DNA of 64,000 bases from Gilliamella sp. Lep-s35 (GTDB taxonomy: Bacteria > Pseudomonadota > Gammaproteobacteria > Enterobacterales > Orbaceae), in the NCBI RefSeq assembly GCF_009795845.1, contig NZ_WTEX01000008.1, positions 1 through 64,000 on the forward strand, in the 5' to 3' direction. The translations under genes were made by a program, and so were the position numbers. Below the pieces are notes generated by a model. That model did not search any database. It worked only from the letters and a program-made list of their open reading frames with translations, and was not told the DNA's origin. Shown here piece after piece: positions 37,747-47,484 of this stretch (within the stretch, counting starts at the first letter, position 1; every line of letters begins with the position of its first letter).

Positions 37747-39420
37747 ATGTGTTCGATTTTAGGTATTCTTGATATTAAATCAGATCCAGAACAACTACGA
37801 ACAAAAGCATTAGAACTATCATGCCTACAACGTCATCGTGGTCCTGATTGGTCTGGTATTTTTGCGTCAGATAAAGCTATTCTTGCTCATGAACGTTTAT
37901 CAATTGTAGATGTTAATACAGGATCTCAGCCGCTTTATAATAAAGATAAAACATTAGTTTTAGCAGTAAATGGCGAAATTTATAATCATCAAGAACTCCG
38001 AAATCAGTACAAAGATCGTTATGAATTTCAAACAGGGTCTGACTGTGAAGTGATTCTTGCTTTATATCAAGAAAAAGGTATTAATTGCCTTGATGAATTA
38101 CAAGGCATGTTTGCATTTATCCTTTATGATATCAACAAAGGCAGCTATTTTATTGGCCGTGACCATATTGGTATTATTCCAATGTATACAGGTCATGATG
38201 AAAACGGCACATTTTATGTTGCCTCTGAAATGAAAGCTTTAGTGCCTGTTTGTAAGACAATTGAAGCATTCCCTCCTGGGTGTTATCTATCTAGTACTGA
38301 AGGTGAAATCAAAACCTACTACAAACGTGACTGGATGGATTATGACAACGTTAAAGATAGCAAAACTGACATTAATGAGCTTCGCATTGCGTTAGAAGAA
38401 TCAGTAAAAAGCCATTTAATGTCTGATGTGCCATATGGTGTATTATTATCAGGTGGGCTTGATTCTTCCGTCATTTCAGCAATCACTAAAAAATTCTCAG
38501 CGCGCCGTGTTGAAGATCATGAAAAATCAGAAGCATGGTGGCCACAGTTGCATTCATTTGCTGTCGGTTTAAAAGGTGCACCTGATCTTAAAGCTGCACA
38601 AGCAGTTGCCGATCATCTAGGCACAGTTCACCATGAAATTAACTTTACTATTCAAGAAGGTATTGATGCGATTCGTGATGTGATTTATTTTATTGAAACT
38701 TATGATGTCACCACAATCCGTGCATCAACACCAATGTATTTAATGGCGCGTAAGATTAAAGCAATGGGCATTAAAATGGTGCTTTCTGGTGAAGGTGCTG
38801 ACGAAGTGTTTGGTGGTTACCTCTATTTCCACAAAGCGCCAAATGCTAAAGAGTTCCATGAAGAAACGGTACGCAAATTAGCAGCACTACATATGTATGA
38901 TTGTGCGCGTGCAAATAAAGCGATGGCGGCTTGGGGTGTTGAGGCTCGAGTCCCATTCCTTGATAAAAAGTTCTTAGATGTCGCAATGCGCATTAATCCA
39001 AAAGATAAAATGTGTGGTAGCAATGGCAAAATGGAAAAACATATTGTCCGTGAAGCATTTGAGTCCTACTTACCTGCATCGGTTGTTTGGCGTCAAAAAG
39101 AGCAGTTTTCTGATGGTGTTGGTTATAGTTGGATTGATACATTAAAAGAAATTGCAGAAAGTAAAATTACTGATCAGCAATTAGAAAATGCAAAATTCCG
39201 CTTCCCATATAATACGCCAACTTCGAAAGAAGCTTATATGTATCGTGAAATTTTTAATGAACTATTTCCAATTGAAAGTGCGGCTCATTGTGTACCTGGT
39301 GGCCCAACAGTTGCATGTTCAACAGCTAAAGCGATTGAATGGGATGAATCATTCAAAAACTTAAATGATCCATCAGGCCGTGCGGCGGTGGGTGTTCATA
39401 ACGACGCTTATAAAAAATAA
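37747..39420 (+). CDS. asnB: Asparagine synthetase B (glutamine-hydrolysing)
   Basis: AsnB makes asparagine from aspartate, glutamine and ATP. The start is ATG at 37747 with GGAGA 7 bases before it, so Cys2 becomes the N-terminal nucleophile (MCSILGI). The glutaminase domain spans 1-210, with RHRGPDWSG and NGEIYNH. The synthetase domain has the pyrophosphatase loop LSGGLDSSV (near 233-241) and SGEGADEVFGGY. The 557 residues are close to E. coli AsnB (554). It stands alone with its own terminator. Confidence 0.96.
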   Translation: MCSILGILDIKSDPEQLRTKALELSCLQRHRGPDWSGIFASDKAILAHERLSIVDVNTGSQPLYNKDKTLVLAVNGEIYNHQELRNQYKDRYEFQTGSDCEVILALYQEKGINCLDELQGMFAFILYDINKGSYFIGRDHIGIIPMYTGHDENGTFYVASEMKALVPVCKTIEAFPPGCYLSSTEGEIKTYYKRDWMDYDNVKDSKTDINELRIALEESVKSHLMSDVPYGVLLSGGLDSSVISAITKKFSARRVEDHEKSEAWWPQLHSFAVGLKGAPDLKAAQAVADHLGTVHHEINFTIQEGIDAIRDVIYFIETYDVTTIRASTPMYLMARKIKAMGIKMVLSGEGADEVFGGYLYFHKAPNAKEFHEETVRKLAALHMYDCARANKAMAAWGVEARVPFLDKKFLDVAMRINPKDKMCGSNGKMEKHIVREAFESYLPASVVWRQKEQFSDGVGYSWIDTLKEIAESKITDQQLENAKFRFPYNTPTSKEAYMYREIFNELFPIESAAHCVPGGPTVACSTAKAIEWDESFKNLNDPSGRAAVGVHNDAYKK

Positions 39421-39445
39421 TTGATTGTATTTTTATAACTGATTA

Positions 39446-39470
39446 AAAAGGGCATAGTTGCCCTTTTTTA
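39446..39470 (+). terminator. asnB terminator
   Basis: AAAAGGGCA pairs with TGCCCTTTT around TAGT and runs into T6. It is 26 bases downstream of asnB. Confidence 0.92.
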
Positions 39471-39753
39471 TTGATTGAATTTACGTAATAATAGCCTTTC
39501 TGATTGCTAATCTCATATTCCAAATTTCCTCAATATTTATCTAAAACTTTCTAAGTTAAAAGAATTTGTTATTCATTAAATAAATGTCTATTTTCTAGAA
39601 AAAATGTGTTCAAAATGTGATCTAAATTCACTTTTTTCTAAATTTAATAAACTATACTAAATGTTACCAGTCACATAATAGCTGAATGGAAAATAAACGG
39701 TATTTATTTACTAATAAATATAATTGTAATGGTTTATTAACTAGGAGCATTGA
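39471..39753. promoter_or_regulatory. Control region of the PTS operon
   Basis: This gap (about 330 bases counting the terminator) holds an inverted repeat, TAGAAAAAATGTG against CACTTTTTTCTA (39596-39639), around TGTGATCTAAATTCAC at 39616-39631. The latter resembles a CRP site but has 7 rather than 6 bases between TGTGA and TCAC. The rest is AT-rich, with AGGAG before the dehydrogenase start. No local regulator gene is present. Confidence 0.5.
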
Positions 39754-40734
39754 GTGGAAAATTATAAAATTGCAGTAATCAACTCCAGTAGTTTTGGGAA
39801 ATACTTTCCTGATCATTTACAGCGATTAGAAAAAATAGGTGAAGTAAAACATTTTACTTTTGATAATAATATTTCAGGAAAGGAACTAGCTGATGCATTG
39901 CAAGGATACAATATATTTATTGCAAGCGTTAGGCCATTTTTTAATAAAGAGTTTTTTGATAATAAAAAAGATCCTTTATTTTTACTTTCTCGCCATGGAA
40001 TCGGGTTTAATAACGTTGACGTTATTGCTGCCAAAGAACACGGTACGATTGTTACTATAGTTCCTCCTTTAGTTGAACGAGATGCTGTCGCTGAAAATGC
40101 AGTAACCAATTTACTAGCATTAATCAGACAAACAGTTCAATCTCAAGCTGCAGTTAAGTCAAATGAGTGGAAGAAAAGAGCCTCTTTTTTAGGTATTAAT
40201 GTTACGGGTAAAGTCGTTGGTGTTATTGGATGCGGTAATATTGGCAGTCGAGTAGCAGAAATATTTAAGCATGGTTTTAATGCTCGGCTACTCGTTGTTG
40301 ATCCTAAAGTTAATAAACAATGGGCGAGTAAAAATAATATTGAAATTGTTGATTTAGATTATTTACTCCAAAATTCAGATATCATCTCTTTAAACGCATC
40401 ATTAAATGAAACCAGTTACCATATTTTAAAAGAGCGCCAATTTTCTTTAATGAAGAAAGGCGTTTATATCACAAATACTGCTCGAGCTGAATTGATTGAT
40501 GAAAGTGCATTATTAAAAGCACTTGATAGTGAAATTGTAGCTGGGCATGCAACAGACGTAATGTATGTCGAGCCATCATACAACGATAATCCTTTAGTTA
40601 AACATCCAAAAGTACTTGTTACACCACATACCTCAGCTTATGCAATTGAATGCTTACAAGGAATGGGAGAAAAATGTGTACAAGATGTAGAAAATTTTGT
40701 TAACAAATTAGAACTACAATCAATTGTTTCTTAA
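39754..40734 (+). CDS. D-isomer-specific 2-hydroxyacid dehydrogenase
   Basis: The 326-residue NAD(P)-dependent enzyme has the nucleotide motif VVGVIGCGNIGSRVAEIF (near 151-168), the Arg region TNTARAELIDE, a Glu in MYVEPSYNDNPL and the catalytic His in VTPHTSAY. GTG start with AGGAG. It is the first gene of a sugar PTS operon (50 bases before IIC). It may oxidise a sugar-acid product or reduce an oxo-acid from the sugar taken up, but its substrate cannot be read from the sequence. In other genomes such enzymes accompany gluconate- or ascorbate-like pathways. Confidence 0.85.
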   Translation: MENYKIAVINSSSFGKYFPDHLQRLEKIGEVKHFTFDNNISGKELADALQGYNIFIASVRPFFNKEFFDNKKDPLFLLSRHGIGFNNVDVIAAKEHGTIVTIVPPLVERDAVAENAVTNLLALIRQTVQSQAAVKSNEWKKRASFLGINVTGKVVGVIGCGNIGSRVAEIFKHGFNARLLVVDPKVNKQWASKNNIEIVDLDYLLQNSDIISLNASLNETSYHILKERQFSLMKKGVYITNTARAELIDESALLKALDSEIVAGHATDVMYVEPSYNDNPLVKHPKVLVTPHTSAYAIECLQGMGEKCVQDVENFVNKLELQSIVS

Positions 40735-40783
40735 TTATTTTTTTAATTTTTAAGTAATAATAAAAACATTAAGGAGTTTATAT

Positions 40784-41611
40784 ATGCAAGAAATGCATGT
40801 AACGTTTCTTCAAGCAGCCATCATTTCTGTATGGGTTGCGATGGTAATGTCTAGGGGACTAGGAGGTGCAACATTAACATTAAGATTTACCCCAATGATG
40901 ACAGGTTTAATTGTTGGGATAGTTTTTAATGATATCACAAATGCCATGATAACAACTGCGGCAATACAATTAATTTATATGGGTGTATTTTCTCCTGGTG
41001 GTCAAATGCCATCAGAACCTTCTATTGCTACGGCAGTTGCTGTTCCAGTAGCATTACTCGGAAAAATGGAGCCCACTGCTGCTGTTGCGGTCGCTGTACC
41101 CGTTGGTTTATTAGGATCTTATTTGTATCAACTAAGGTTTTTCTTTAACACTATGATTATGAAATTAACAGAAAAATATGCGCAAGAAGCAAATAGTTCA
41201 AAATTAACATTTTCTATAATCATACTACCAATCATTTGTAGTTGTGCTCTATTTATACCATTTATGTTTGTCGCATTATATTTTGGAGCACCGATTATTG
41301 CCGATGTGATTAAATCAAATGCGGGCGGACTTGTTTTCCATATCCTTAATGTCATTGGTGGTGGGCTGGCAGCTGTTGGTATTGCATTAACCATTTATGT
41401 GATTGGTAAAAAGAGTTACATCATATTCTTTTTATTGGCTTATTTTTTAGCGGTAATTACAAAACCACTCAATATAACAATGGTAACTTACGCAATTGTT
41501 GGCGCTATTGTTGCATTTATTTTTGTCTTGGCAAAAAGTGAAGCGGTAAACGCTGCAGCAGACCAACCTAGAAATAATGCCAATAATAATGAAGATGATG
41601 ATGATTATTAA
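40784..41611 (+). CDS. Mannose-family PTS system, IIC component
   Basis: The 275-residue inner-membrane sugar channel belongs to the mannose/sorbose/fructose superfamily. It shows several hydrophobic helices and the typical VWVAMVMSRGLGGATLTLRFTP and MGVFSPGGQMPSEPSIAT motifs. The C-terminus is unusual: after the last helix it has a polar tail rich in Asn and ending EDDDDY, like the end of IIA in the same operon. Confidence 0.92.
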   Translation: MQEMHVTFLQAAIISVWVAMVMSRGLGGATLTLRFTPMMTGLIVGIVFNDITNAMITTAAIQLIYMGVFSPGGQMPSEPSIATAVAVPVALLGKMEPTAAVAVAVPVGLLGSYLYQLRFFFNTMIMKLTEKYAQEANSSKLTFSIIILPIICSCALFIPFMFVALYFGAPIIADVIKSNAGGLVFHILNVIGGGLAAVGIALTIYVIGKKSYIIFFLLAYFLAVITKPLNITMVTYAIVGAIVAFIFVLAKSEAVNAAADQPRNNANNNEDDDDY

Positions 41612-41654
41612 TCTATAGATATTCGATTAATAAATTAGATAGAGGAACTTTATA

Positions 41655-42515
41655 ATGACAGAAATCGTACAAGAAAGTATTGATCTAAAGCCGGAAACAA
41701 TCACTAAAAAGGATATCACTATTGCGTGGTTACGATGGTATTATGCCAATGAAATCCCACACTCATTTGATCGTTATCTTGCGGCATCTTTGATGTGGGG
41801 ATTAATGCCAATCCTAAAAAAACTATATAAATCAAAAAGTGAACTGGCTGCGGCTTACCAAAGACATTTATTGTTCTTTAATACTCAAATAACTTGGGGT
41901 GGAGGAACGATTTCGGGGATTATGGCCTCACTTGAGTCAGTAAGAGCCGATGAAGTATATCAAAATAAACCAATCAGTATTGATGATGATGTACTTTATA
42001 ATACTAAAGCTGGGTTAATGGGTGCATTAGCGGGTATTGGCGATGCGATTGACTCAGGCACAGTACAATATATTTTTATCGCAATTGCACTACCTTGGGC
42101 ACAAGAAGGTTTAGCAATTGGGGCATTATTTCCTTTCTTTGCCTTTGTAATTTATCAACTTTTTGTTGGATATTATTTTGCTCAATTAGGATTTAAGTTA
42201 GGGAAAAACGCGGCAACAGAAGTTGTTGGTAATAAAATGCAGATGCTTATTGAAGGCTTATCTATTTTAGGTTTGTTTATGATGGGTATCTTAGCTGCCA
42301 GTTATATCAAAGTTTCATCAAGTTTAAAATTTACCTTATCAGGCAAAGAGTTCGTTATACAAGATACATTGGATAAAATTTTACCAGGAGTGTTACCACT
42401 TATTGTTGTAATGGGATTATATTTTTATTTCTCTAAAAAAGGTTTAAAAGTAACCAATGCATTAATTGGATTAACAATCCTACTTGGTGTTTTAGCTGCA
42501 ATTGGCATTTTATAA
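41655..42515 (+). CDS. Mannose-family PTS system, IID component
   Basis: The 286-residue partner of IIC contains the family segments NTQITWGGGTISGIMASLE and MGALAGIGDAIDSGTVQYIF, with C-terminal helices. IIC and IID together form the sugar pathway. 43 bases after IIC. Confidence 0.92.
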   Translation: MTEIVQESIDLKPETITKKDITIAWLRWYYANEIPHSFDRYLAASLMWGLMPILKKLYKSKSELAAAYQRHLLFFNTQITWGGGTISGIMASLESVRADEVYQNKPISIDDDVLYNTKAGLMGALAGIGDAIDSGTVQYIFIAIALPWAQEGLAIGALFPFFAFVIYQLFVGYYFAQLGFKLGKNAATEVVGNKMQMLIEGLSILGLFMMGILAASYIKVSSSLKFTLSGKEFVIQDTLDKILPGVLPLIVVMGLYFYFSKKGLKVTNALIGLTILLGVLAAIGIL

Positions 42516-42547
42516 AATAATTATATAAAAAATAGAGGTTTTAAATT

Positions 42548-43045
42548 ATGGGAAAAGTTGTTTTAGCTCGAGTAGATAGTCGTCTTATTCATGGTCAAGT
42601 TGCAACTAATGTTTCAAAAGCAGCTGGGGCTAATGCCTTATTTGTGGTAGATGACTATTCAGCAAATGACGAGTTCACAAAAAATATCATTCTAGGCGCT
42701 GGTGCTAGCACTGGTCATAAAATTAGAGTATTAAAAGAAGATGGTGCAGTAAGATATTGGAATGATCGCAAGTACGATGATTTTAACGTTATTTTAATTA
42801 CAAAGAACATTGAAGTAATGTATAAAATTATTAAAGCAGGAGTGCCAATAACAAACCTAAATATTGGTGGTTTACCGCTAGTTCCTGGGGCAACATCAAT
42901 CATTAAAGAAGTATCGATTAACAAAGAGCAACTTGATCTATTGATCGATTTACAAAATAGTTACCCGGATATGGATATCTATTTTCAAGCAACACCTTCT
43001 TTGAAAAAAGTAACATTAAATGAAGCAATCAAAATGTTTGAATAA
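42548..43045 (+). CDS. Mannose-family PTS system, IIB component
   Basis: The 165-residue cytoplasmic IIB starts MGKVVLARVDSRLIHGQV, with the phosphorylated His15 in RLIHGQ as in the mannose family. It receives phosphate from IIA and passes it to the sugar. Next in line after IID. Confidence 0.94.
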   Translation: MGKVVLARVDSRLIHGQVATNVSKAAGANALFVVDDYSANDEFTKNIILGAGASTGHKIRVLKEDGAVRYWNDRKYDDFNVILITKNIEVMYKIIKAGVPITNLNIGGLPLVPGATSIIKEVSINKEQLDLLIDLQNSYPDMDIYFQATPSLKKVTLNEAIKMFE

Positions 43046-43060
43046 TATAGGAAGGTAAAA

Positions 43061-43504
43061 ATGATAGGTGTCTTATTAATTAGCCATGGCAAAATGGCAT
43101 CAGGGATGAAAGATAGTGTAACAATGATAGTTGGAGAACAAGACAAATTTGAAACACTATCACTCAATCCAGGGCAAGATATTAATCAATTAAAAACGGA
43201 TCTATTTAATTGTTCAAAATCTTTAGATTCAGGCAAAGGAGTCTTAATTTTTGTCGATCTATATGGAGCCTCTCCTTACAATGCTTCAATGAAATGCGTG
43301 CCCAAATGGCGTGAATTGGGTATGGATGTTAAAGTTATTACCGGCATGAGCTTACCTATGGTAATTAATGCAGTATGTAATAGAGACTCATTATCAGTAC
43401 AAGAATTAGCCAAAGAGTGTCTTGACGCCGGTCATGATAATATTCAAGATGCTATTGCTAATCTTACTCATTCCCATCAATCTCAGAATGAAGATGATTA
43501 TTAA
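43061..43504 (+). CDS. Mannose-family PTS system, IIA component
   Basis: The 147-residue IIA begins MIGVLLISHGKMASGM, with the phosphorylated His9 in ISHGKMA. A second conserved region is LIFVDLYGASPYNAS. The C-terminus ends in SQNEDDY after a His-rich HSHQS, resembling the tail of IIC. IIA and IIB are separate genes here, unlike the fused ManX of E. coli. Confidence 0.93.
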   Translation: MIGVLLISHGKMASGMKDSVTMIVGEQDKFETLSLNPGQDINQLKTDLFNCSKSLDSGKGVLIFVDLYGASPYNASMKCVPKWRELGMDVKVITGMSLPMVINAVCNRDSLSVQELAKECLDAGHDNIQDAIANLTHSHQSQNEDDY

Positions 43505-43522
43505 TTAGTTTAATTTTGCTAA

Positions 43523-43578
43523 TTGATAATATTATCAAGTGTATAGTGAATATGATTAATAAAGTTATATTCACTATA
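43523..43578. promoter_or_regulatory. Perfect palindrome and hairpin after the PTS IIA gene
   Basis: TTGATAAT-ATTATCAA (43523-43538) is a perfect 16-base palindrome. It is followed by TATAGTGAATAT (43542-43553) and ATATTCACTATA (43567-43578), a 12-bp stem ahead of a T-rich tract. The hairpin could end the PTS transcript; the palindrome may be an operator of the next gene. Confidence 0.6.
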
Positions 43579-43613
43579 TTGTTTAATTTTTATATCTAAC
43601 TAGTTTATTAATA

Positions 43614-44558
43614 ATGAAAATACTTAAAGATCTTGTGCTCCGATACTGTGTCATATTTGGTAAACGATTTTCTGCTAAACAAAAGATTGCTTTTTTAAGA
43701 GTGATATCTAAAGAACTAATTCAATTAGGCTATATGGTTGATGCTAAACTAGCCAAGTTGAAATTAGCAACAAGACGATATGAAAACTATTACAATGCTT
43801 ATATTGGTGATTTAAATAAAGCTGAATTAATTATTTGCACTTATTACGATACTGGCGTTAATAACTTCAATATTCAAAAAAAATACGCATTTTCTCCACA
43901 ATTTAGTAAATTAAGTTACTTTATCAGTATTGCGCCAATCATTATTTTATTCATTGCTTCATTGATACTAAATTATTTTGTTTTGATTCCTGATATCCGT
44001 ACTCAAGGTTTTTTTAGTGTTTCAGGAGTTGGCTCAATTATTTCAACGGTTTTGTTATTTTTTTTCGTCTTTAAATTTAAAAGTGGCATTCCTAACCAAA
44101 AGAACTTTGTTTGTAATTCATCAAGCATTATTACCATCATAAATTTAATTAATAAACTTAATAAAAAAGAGAAGAAAAAAATAGCTTTTGTTTTATATGA
44201 TGGTGGCAATAGCAACCAATATGGTTTAAAAATGTTGGAAAGCTATTCTAACCAAATGAAAGACAAAAAATTTATTTTTATCGATAGTATTGGCAATGGT
44301 AACGAGTTAATTTTTCTAAAACCGCAACAATCAAATCTACAACTAGAAGATATTACTTTTTACAGTGGCAAAATGGAAACACAAATACCCAATTACATCA
44401 TGATCACATCGGGTGATATAGATGAAAATGGTAAAATTGTTATAAAAAATGCCCATAGTGCAAAAGATAACTACTTGTCCGATAAAGTGATAAACAAACA
44501 TACTCAATCACTGCTTGAAATAAGTCGATCATTGATAAGTACCAATAATGATAAATAG
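43614..44558 (+). CDS. Unknown membrane protein, resembles a degenerate M28-type peptidase
   Basis: I cannot assign a family with certainty. The 314 residues contain two close membrane helices (about 105-127 and 138-157). The order of segments recalls M28 aminopeptidases: ELIICTYYDTGVN at the place of the metal-binding HYDT, CNSSSIITIINLI at the place of the DNASG helix, and IAFVLYDGGNSNQYGLKMLE at the place of the FxxEExGLxGS region. The usual His and Glu zinc ligands are missing at the first and third, so it would be a pseudo-enzyme. It follows the PTS genes, with a hairpin in between. Confidence 0.5.
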   Translation: MKILKDLVLRYCVIFGKRFSAKQKIAFLRVISKELIQLGYMVDAKLAKLKLATRRYENYYNAYIGDLNKAELIICTYYDTGVNNFNIQKKYAFSPQFSKLSYFISIAPIIILFIASLILNYFVLIPDIRTQGFFSVSGVGSIISTVLLFFFVFKFKSGIPNQKNFVCNSSSIITIINLINKLNKKEKKKIAFVLYDGGNSNQYGLKMLESYSNQMKDKKFIFIDSIGNGNELIFLKPQQSNLQLEDITFYSGKMETQIPNYIMITSGDIDENGKIVIKNAHSAKDNYLSDKVINKHTQSLLEISRSLISTNNDK

Positions 44559-44588
44559 TAGAGCTAACGTTATTGTGAAGATAAGAAA

Positions 44589-44620
44589 TCACCCCAACCC
44601 AAATAATTAGGTAGGGGTGA
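44589..44620. terminator. Bidirectional terminator between 43614-44558 and satP
   Basis: TCACCCC(A)ACC pairs with GGT(A)GGGGTGA, a strong stem between two converging genes, though the T-run on each side is short. Confidence 0.6.
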
Positions 44621-44628
44621 TACATCAA

Positions 44629-45207
44629 TTAATGCGCAGCGCCTTTAGGTGCGCCAATTGGTAAAATAGTACGTCCGTATTGTTCATTAAGTACTTCTGC
44701 CATTGCAAGATAAATAGCACTTGCGCCACAAATAATACCTTCAAAACCAGCTACATGGATAATGCCATGGTTACCAGAAATATTACCAATAGCTAACAAA
44801 GCAAACAAAATAGTTAAACTAGCAAAGACGAATTGCAAAGCACGATTGCCTTTTAATGTACCAATAAACATAAAGCCAGTAAAAATACCCCATAAAGCAA
44901 GGAAAATACCAACAAAAGTTGCGTCAGATGGTGCTGTTGCTGGTGAGGTTGGTAAATACCAAATACCAACTAATGCAATCCAAAAGAAACCATAAGAGGT
45001 AAATGCAGTTGTTCCAAAAGTATTACCTTTTCTAAACTCTAAAATACCTGCAATCACTTGAGCAAGACCACCATAAAAAATACCCATTGATGCAATCGCC
45101 GTCATAACCGGGAAAAACCCTGCATTATGAATATTTAATAAAATTGTTGTCATACCAAATCCCATCAAACCAAGAGGGCCTGGATTTGCAAGTTTTGCTT
45201 GTTCCAT
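44629..45207 (-). CDS. satP: Acetate/succinate transporter SatP (YaaH family)
   Basis: The 192 residues form six predicted helices. The family signature NPGPLGLMGFGMTTILLNIHN lies near the N-terminus, with IFYGGLAQVIAGILEFRKGNTFG following. It carries acetate and other short acids across the inner membrane with protons. It is divergent from dnaK, an arrangement close to the satP/dnaK neighbourhood of E. coli. Confidence 0.93.
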   Translation of the reverse strand: MEQAKLANPGPLGLMGFGMTTILLNIHNAGFFPVMTAIASMGIFYGGLAQVIAGILEFRKGNTFGTTAFTSYGFFWIALVGIWYLPTSPATAPSDATFVGIFLALWGIFTGFMFIGTLKGNRALQFVFASLTILFALLAIGNISGNHGIIHVAGFEGIICGASAIYLAMAEVLNEQYGRTILPIGAPKGAAH

Positions 45208-45371
45208 AAAGATCCTATAAATTAATTTTGATAATGAAAAAGAGCGGCAATGATAAGTGTTGAAAAGGCTATAATCAAGATTTAAGAAAATTATTTTTTT
45301 ATTCCCCTTGATATTAACAATAACGTTCCCATTTATGTGAAAACAAAAACATTTCTTGTGGAATTTAAGGG

Positions 45372-45400
45372 CTTGAAAATTAATATTTAAGACCTATATA
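45372..45400 (+). promoter_or_regulatory. Possible sigma-32 heat-shock promoter of dnaK
   Basis: CTTGAA at 45372-45377 matches the sigma-32 -35 element. CCTATATA (45393-45400), 15 bases later, is a weak match to CCCCATNT. It lies 37 bases upstream of the dnaK ATG. The gene makes heat-shock control likely, but the -10 is poor. Confidence 0.45.
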
Positions 45401-45436
45401 CAAGAAATAAAATACAGGTTTTGAGGAGAATAGACT

Positions 45437-47356
45437 ATGGGTAAAATTATTGGTATTGATTTAGGTACAACAAATTCATGTGTTGCTGTAATGGACAACG
45501 GTCAAGCAAAAGTTTTAGAAAACGCAGAGGGTGACCGCACAACTCCTTCCATTATTGCTTACACACAAGATGGGGAAATCTTAGTTGGCCAACCAGCAAA
45601 ACGTCAAGCAGTAACTAATCCACAAAATACATTATTTGCGATTAAACGTTTAATTGGACGTCGTTATGAAGACGCCGAAGTACAACGTGATGTTGGTATT
45701 ATGCCGTATAAAATTGTAAAAGCAGACAACGGCGATGCATGGGTTGATATTAAAGGACAAAAAATTGCTCCACCACAAATTTCAGCTGAAGTTTTAAAGA
45801 AAATGAAAAAAACAGCAGAAGATTATCTTGGTGAAGCAGTAACTGAAGCGGTTATTACTGTTCCTGCTTACTTTAACGATGCACAACGTCAAGCAACAAA
45901 AGATGCTGGTCGTATTGCTGGTTTAGAAGTTAAACGTATCATCAACGAACCAACAGCTGCAGCACTTGCTTACGGTTTAGATAAAGATGTGGGTAACCGC
46001 ACTATTGCTGTGTATGACCTTGGTGGTGGTACATTTGATATCTCTATTATCGAAATTGATGATGTTGATGGCGAAAAAACTTTTGAAGTACTTGCAACAA
46101 ATGGTGATACTCACTTAGGTGGTGAAGACTTTGACTCACGCTTAATCAATTATTTGGTTGACGAATTTAAACGTGAACAAAACTTTGATTTGAAAAACGA
46201 TCCACTTGCAATGCAACGCTTAAAAGAAGCGGCAGAAAAGGCAAAAATCGAATTATCATCAGCACAACAAACTGATATTAATTTACCTTATATTACTGCT
46301 GATGCTAGTGGTCCTAAACATCTAAATATTAAAGTGACTCGCGCTAAACTAGAAGCTTTAGTTGAAGACTTAGTAAAACGCTCAATGGATCCTGTTAAAA
46401 CTGCATTACAAGATGCAGGGCTTTCGGTATCTGATATCAAAGATGTTATCTTAGTTGGTGGCCAAACTCGTATGCCAATGGTACAAAAAGCCGTTGCTGA
46501 CTTCTTTGGTAAAGAGCCGCGTAAAGATGTAAACCCAGATGAAGCGGTTGCTGTTGGTGCTGCGGTTCAAGGTGGTGTACTTGGTGGTGATGTAAAAGAT
46601 GTTTTATTACTTGATGTAACGCCATTATCATTAGGTATTGAAACCATGGGTGGTGTTATGACTGCCTTGATTGAGAAAAACACAACTATCCCAACAAAAC
46701 ATAGTCAAGTGTTCTCAACAGCGGAAGACAACCAATCAGCGGTAACGATCCACGTATTACAAGGTGAACGTAAACGTGCAAGTGATAACAAATCGCTAGG
46801 TCAATTTAACCTAGATGGCATTCAAGCGGCACCTCGTGGTATGCCACAAATTGAAGTAACTTTTGATATTGACGCCGATGGTATTTTACATGTATCAGCG
46901 AAAGACAAAAATACTGGCCGTGAACAAAATATCACTATTAAAGCTTCATCAGGTTTAAGTGAAGAAGAAATTCAAAAAATGGTTAATGATGCGGAAGCTA
47001 ATGCCGATGCAGACCGTAAGTTTGAAGAGTTAGCTCAAACTCGTAACCAAGCAGATCACCTTGTTCACTCAACTCGTAAACAAGTGACTGAAGCGGGTGA
47101 TCAGTTATCAGCTGATGATAAAAAAGCAATTGAAGATGCAGTAAGTGCTTTAGAAATTGCCGCTCGTGGTGAAGATAAAGCCGAAATTGAAGCAAAAATT
47201 AATGCCTTAATGGAAGCGTCTAAAAAATTGCTTGAATTAGCACAACAACAAGCTCAAGCAAGCCAAGGTGCGGGTCAATCTGCAGGTGGAAACACAAAAG
47301 CAGAAGATGACGTTGTTGATGCTGACTTCAAAGAAGTTGATGAAGATAAAAAATAA
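45437..47356 (+). CDS. dnaK: Chaperone DnaK (Hsp70)
   Basis: The 639 residues (E. coli 638) include the ATPase start [41 protein letters not shown], the linker [15 protein letters not shown] and the substrate-binding part, ending in an acidic tail with [10 protein letters not shown]. DnaK folds and protects proteins with DnaJ and GrpE and binds sigma-32. GAGGAG lies 9 bases before the start. Upstream of dnaJ with a terminator-like hairpin in the gap. Confidence 0.98.
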   Translation: MGKIIGIDLGTTNSCVAVMDNGQAKVLENAEGDRTTPSIIAYTQDGEILVGQPAKRQAVTNPQNTLFAIKRLIGRRYEDAEVQRDVGIMPYKIVKADNGDAWVDIKGQKIAPPQISAEVLKKMKKTAEDYLGEAVTEAVITVPAYFNDAQRQATKDAGRIAGLEVKRIINEPTAAALAYGLDKDVGNRTIAVYDLGGGTFDISIIEIDDVDGEKTFEVLATNGDTHLGGEDFDSRLINYLVDEFKREQNFDLKNDPLAMQRLKEAAEKAKIELSSAQQTDINLPYITADASGPKHLNIKVTRAKLEALVEDLVKRSMDPVKTALQDAGLSVSDIKDVILVGGQTRMPMVQKAVADFFGKEPRKDVNPDEAVAVGAAVQGGVLGGDVKDVLLLDVTPLSLGIETMGGVMTALIEKNTTIPTKHSQVFSTAEDNQSAVTIHVLQGERKRASDNKSLGQFNLDGIQAAPRGMPQIEVTFDIDADGILHVSAKDKNTGREQNITIKASSGLSEEEIQKMVNDAEANADADRKFEELAQTRNQADHLVHSTRKQVTEAGDQLSADDKKAIEDAVSALEIAARGEDKAEIEAKINALMEASKKLLELAQQQAQASQGAGQSAGGNTKAEDDVVDADFKEVDEDKK

Positions 47357-47416
47357 TCATTAATTAGTATGTTTTTTAATGCGTTATTTCAACAAATTTT
47401 AAACATATAACACATT

Positions 47417-47447
47417 AAACGGGCACGAGGTCTCCTCAAGCCCGTTT
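47417..47447 (+). terminator. Hairpin between dnaK and dnaJ
   Basis: AAACGGGC (47417-47424) pairs with GCCCGTTT (47440-47447), and an inner GAGG/CCTC pair extends it. It is likely a partial terminator or an RNA-stabilising stem that makes DnaK exceed DnaJ. Confidence 0.8.
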
Positions 47448-47484
47448 AGTTGTTTATGAAAAGAGATAAAAATAAAGGTTAATT

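Noticed and set aside
43523-43538. FNR box TTGAT-N-ATCAA
   Set aside because: The spacer is 6 bases instead of 4, so it is reported only as a palindrome.
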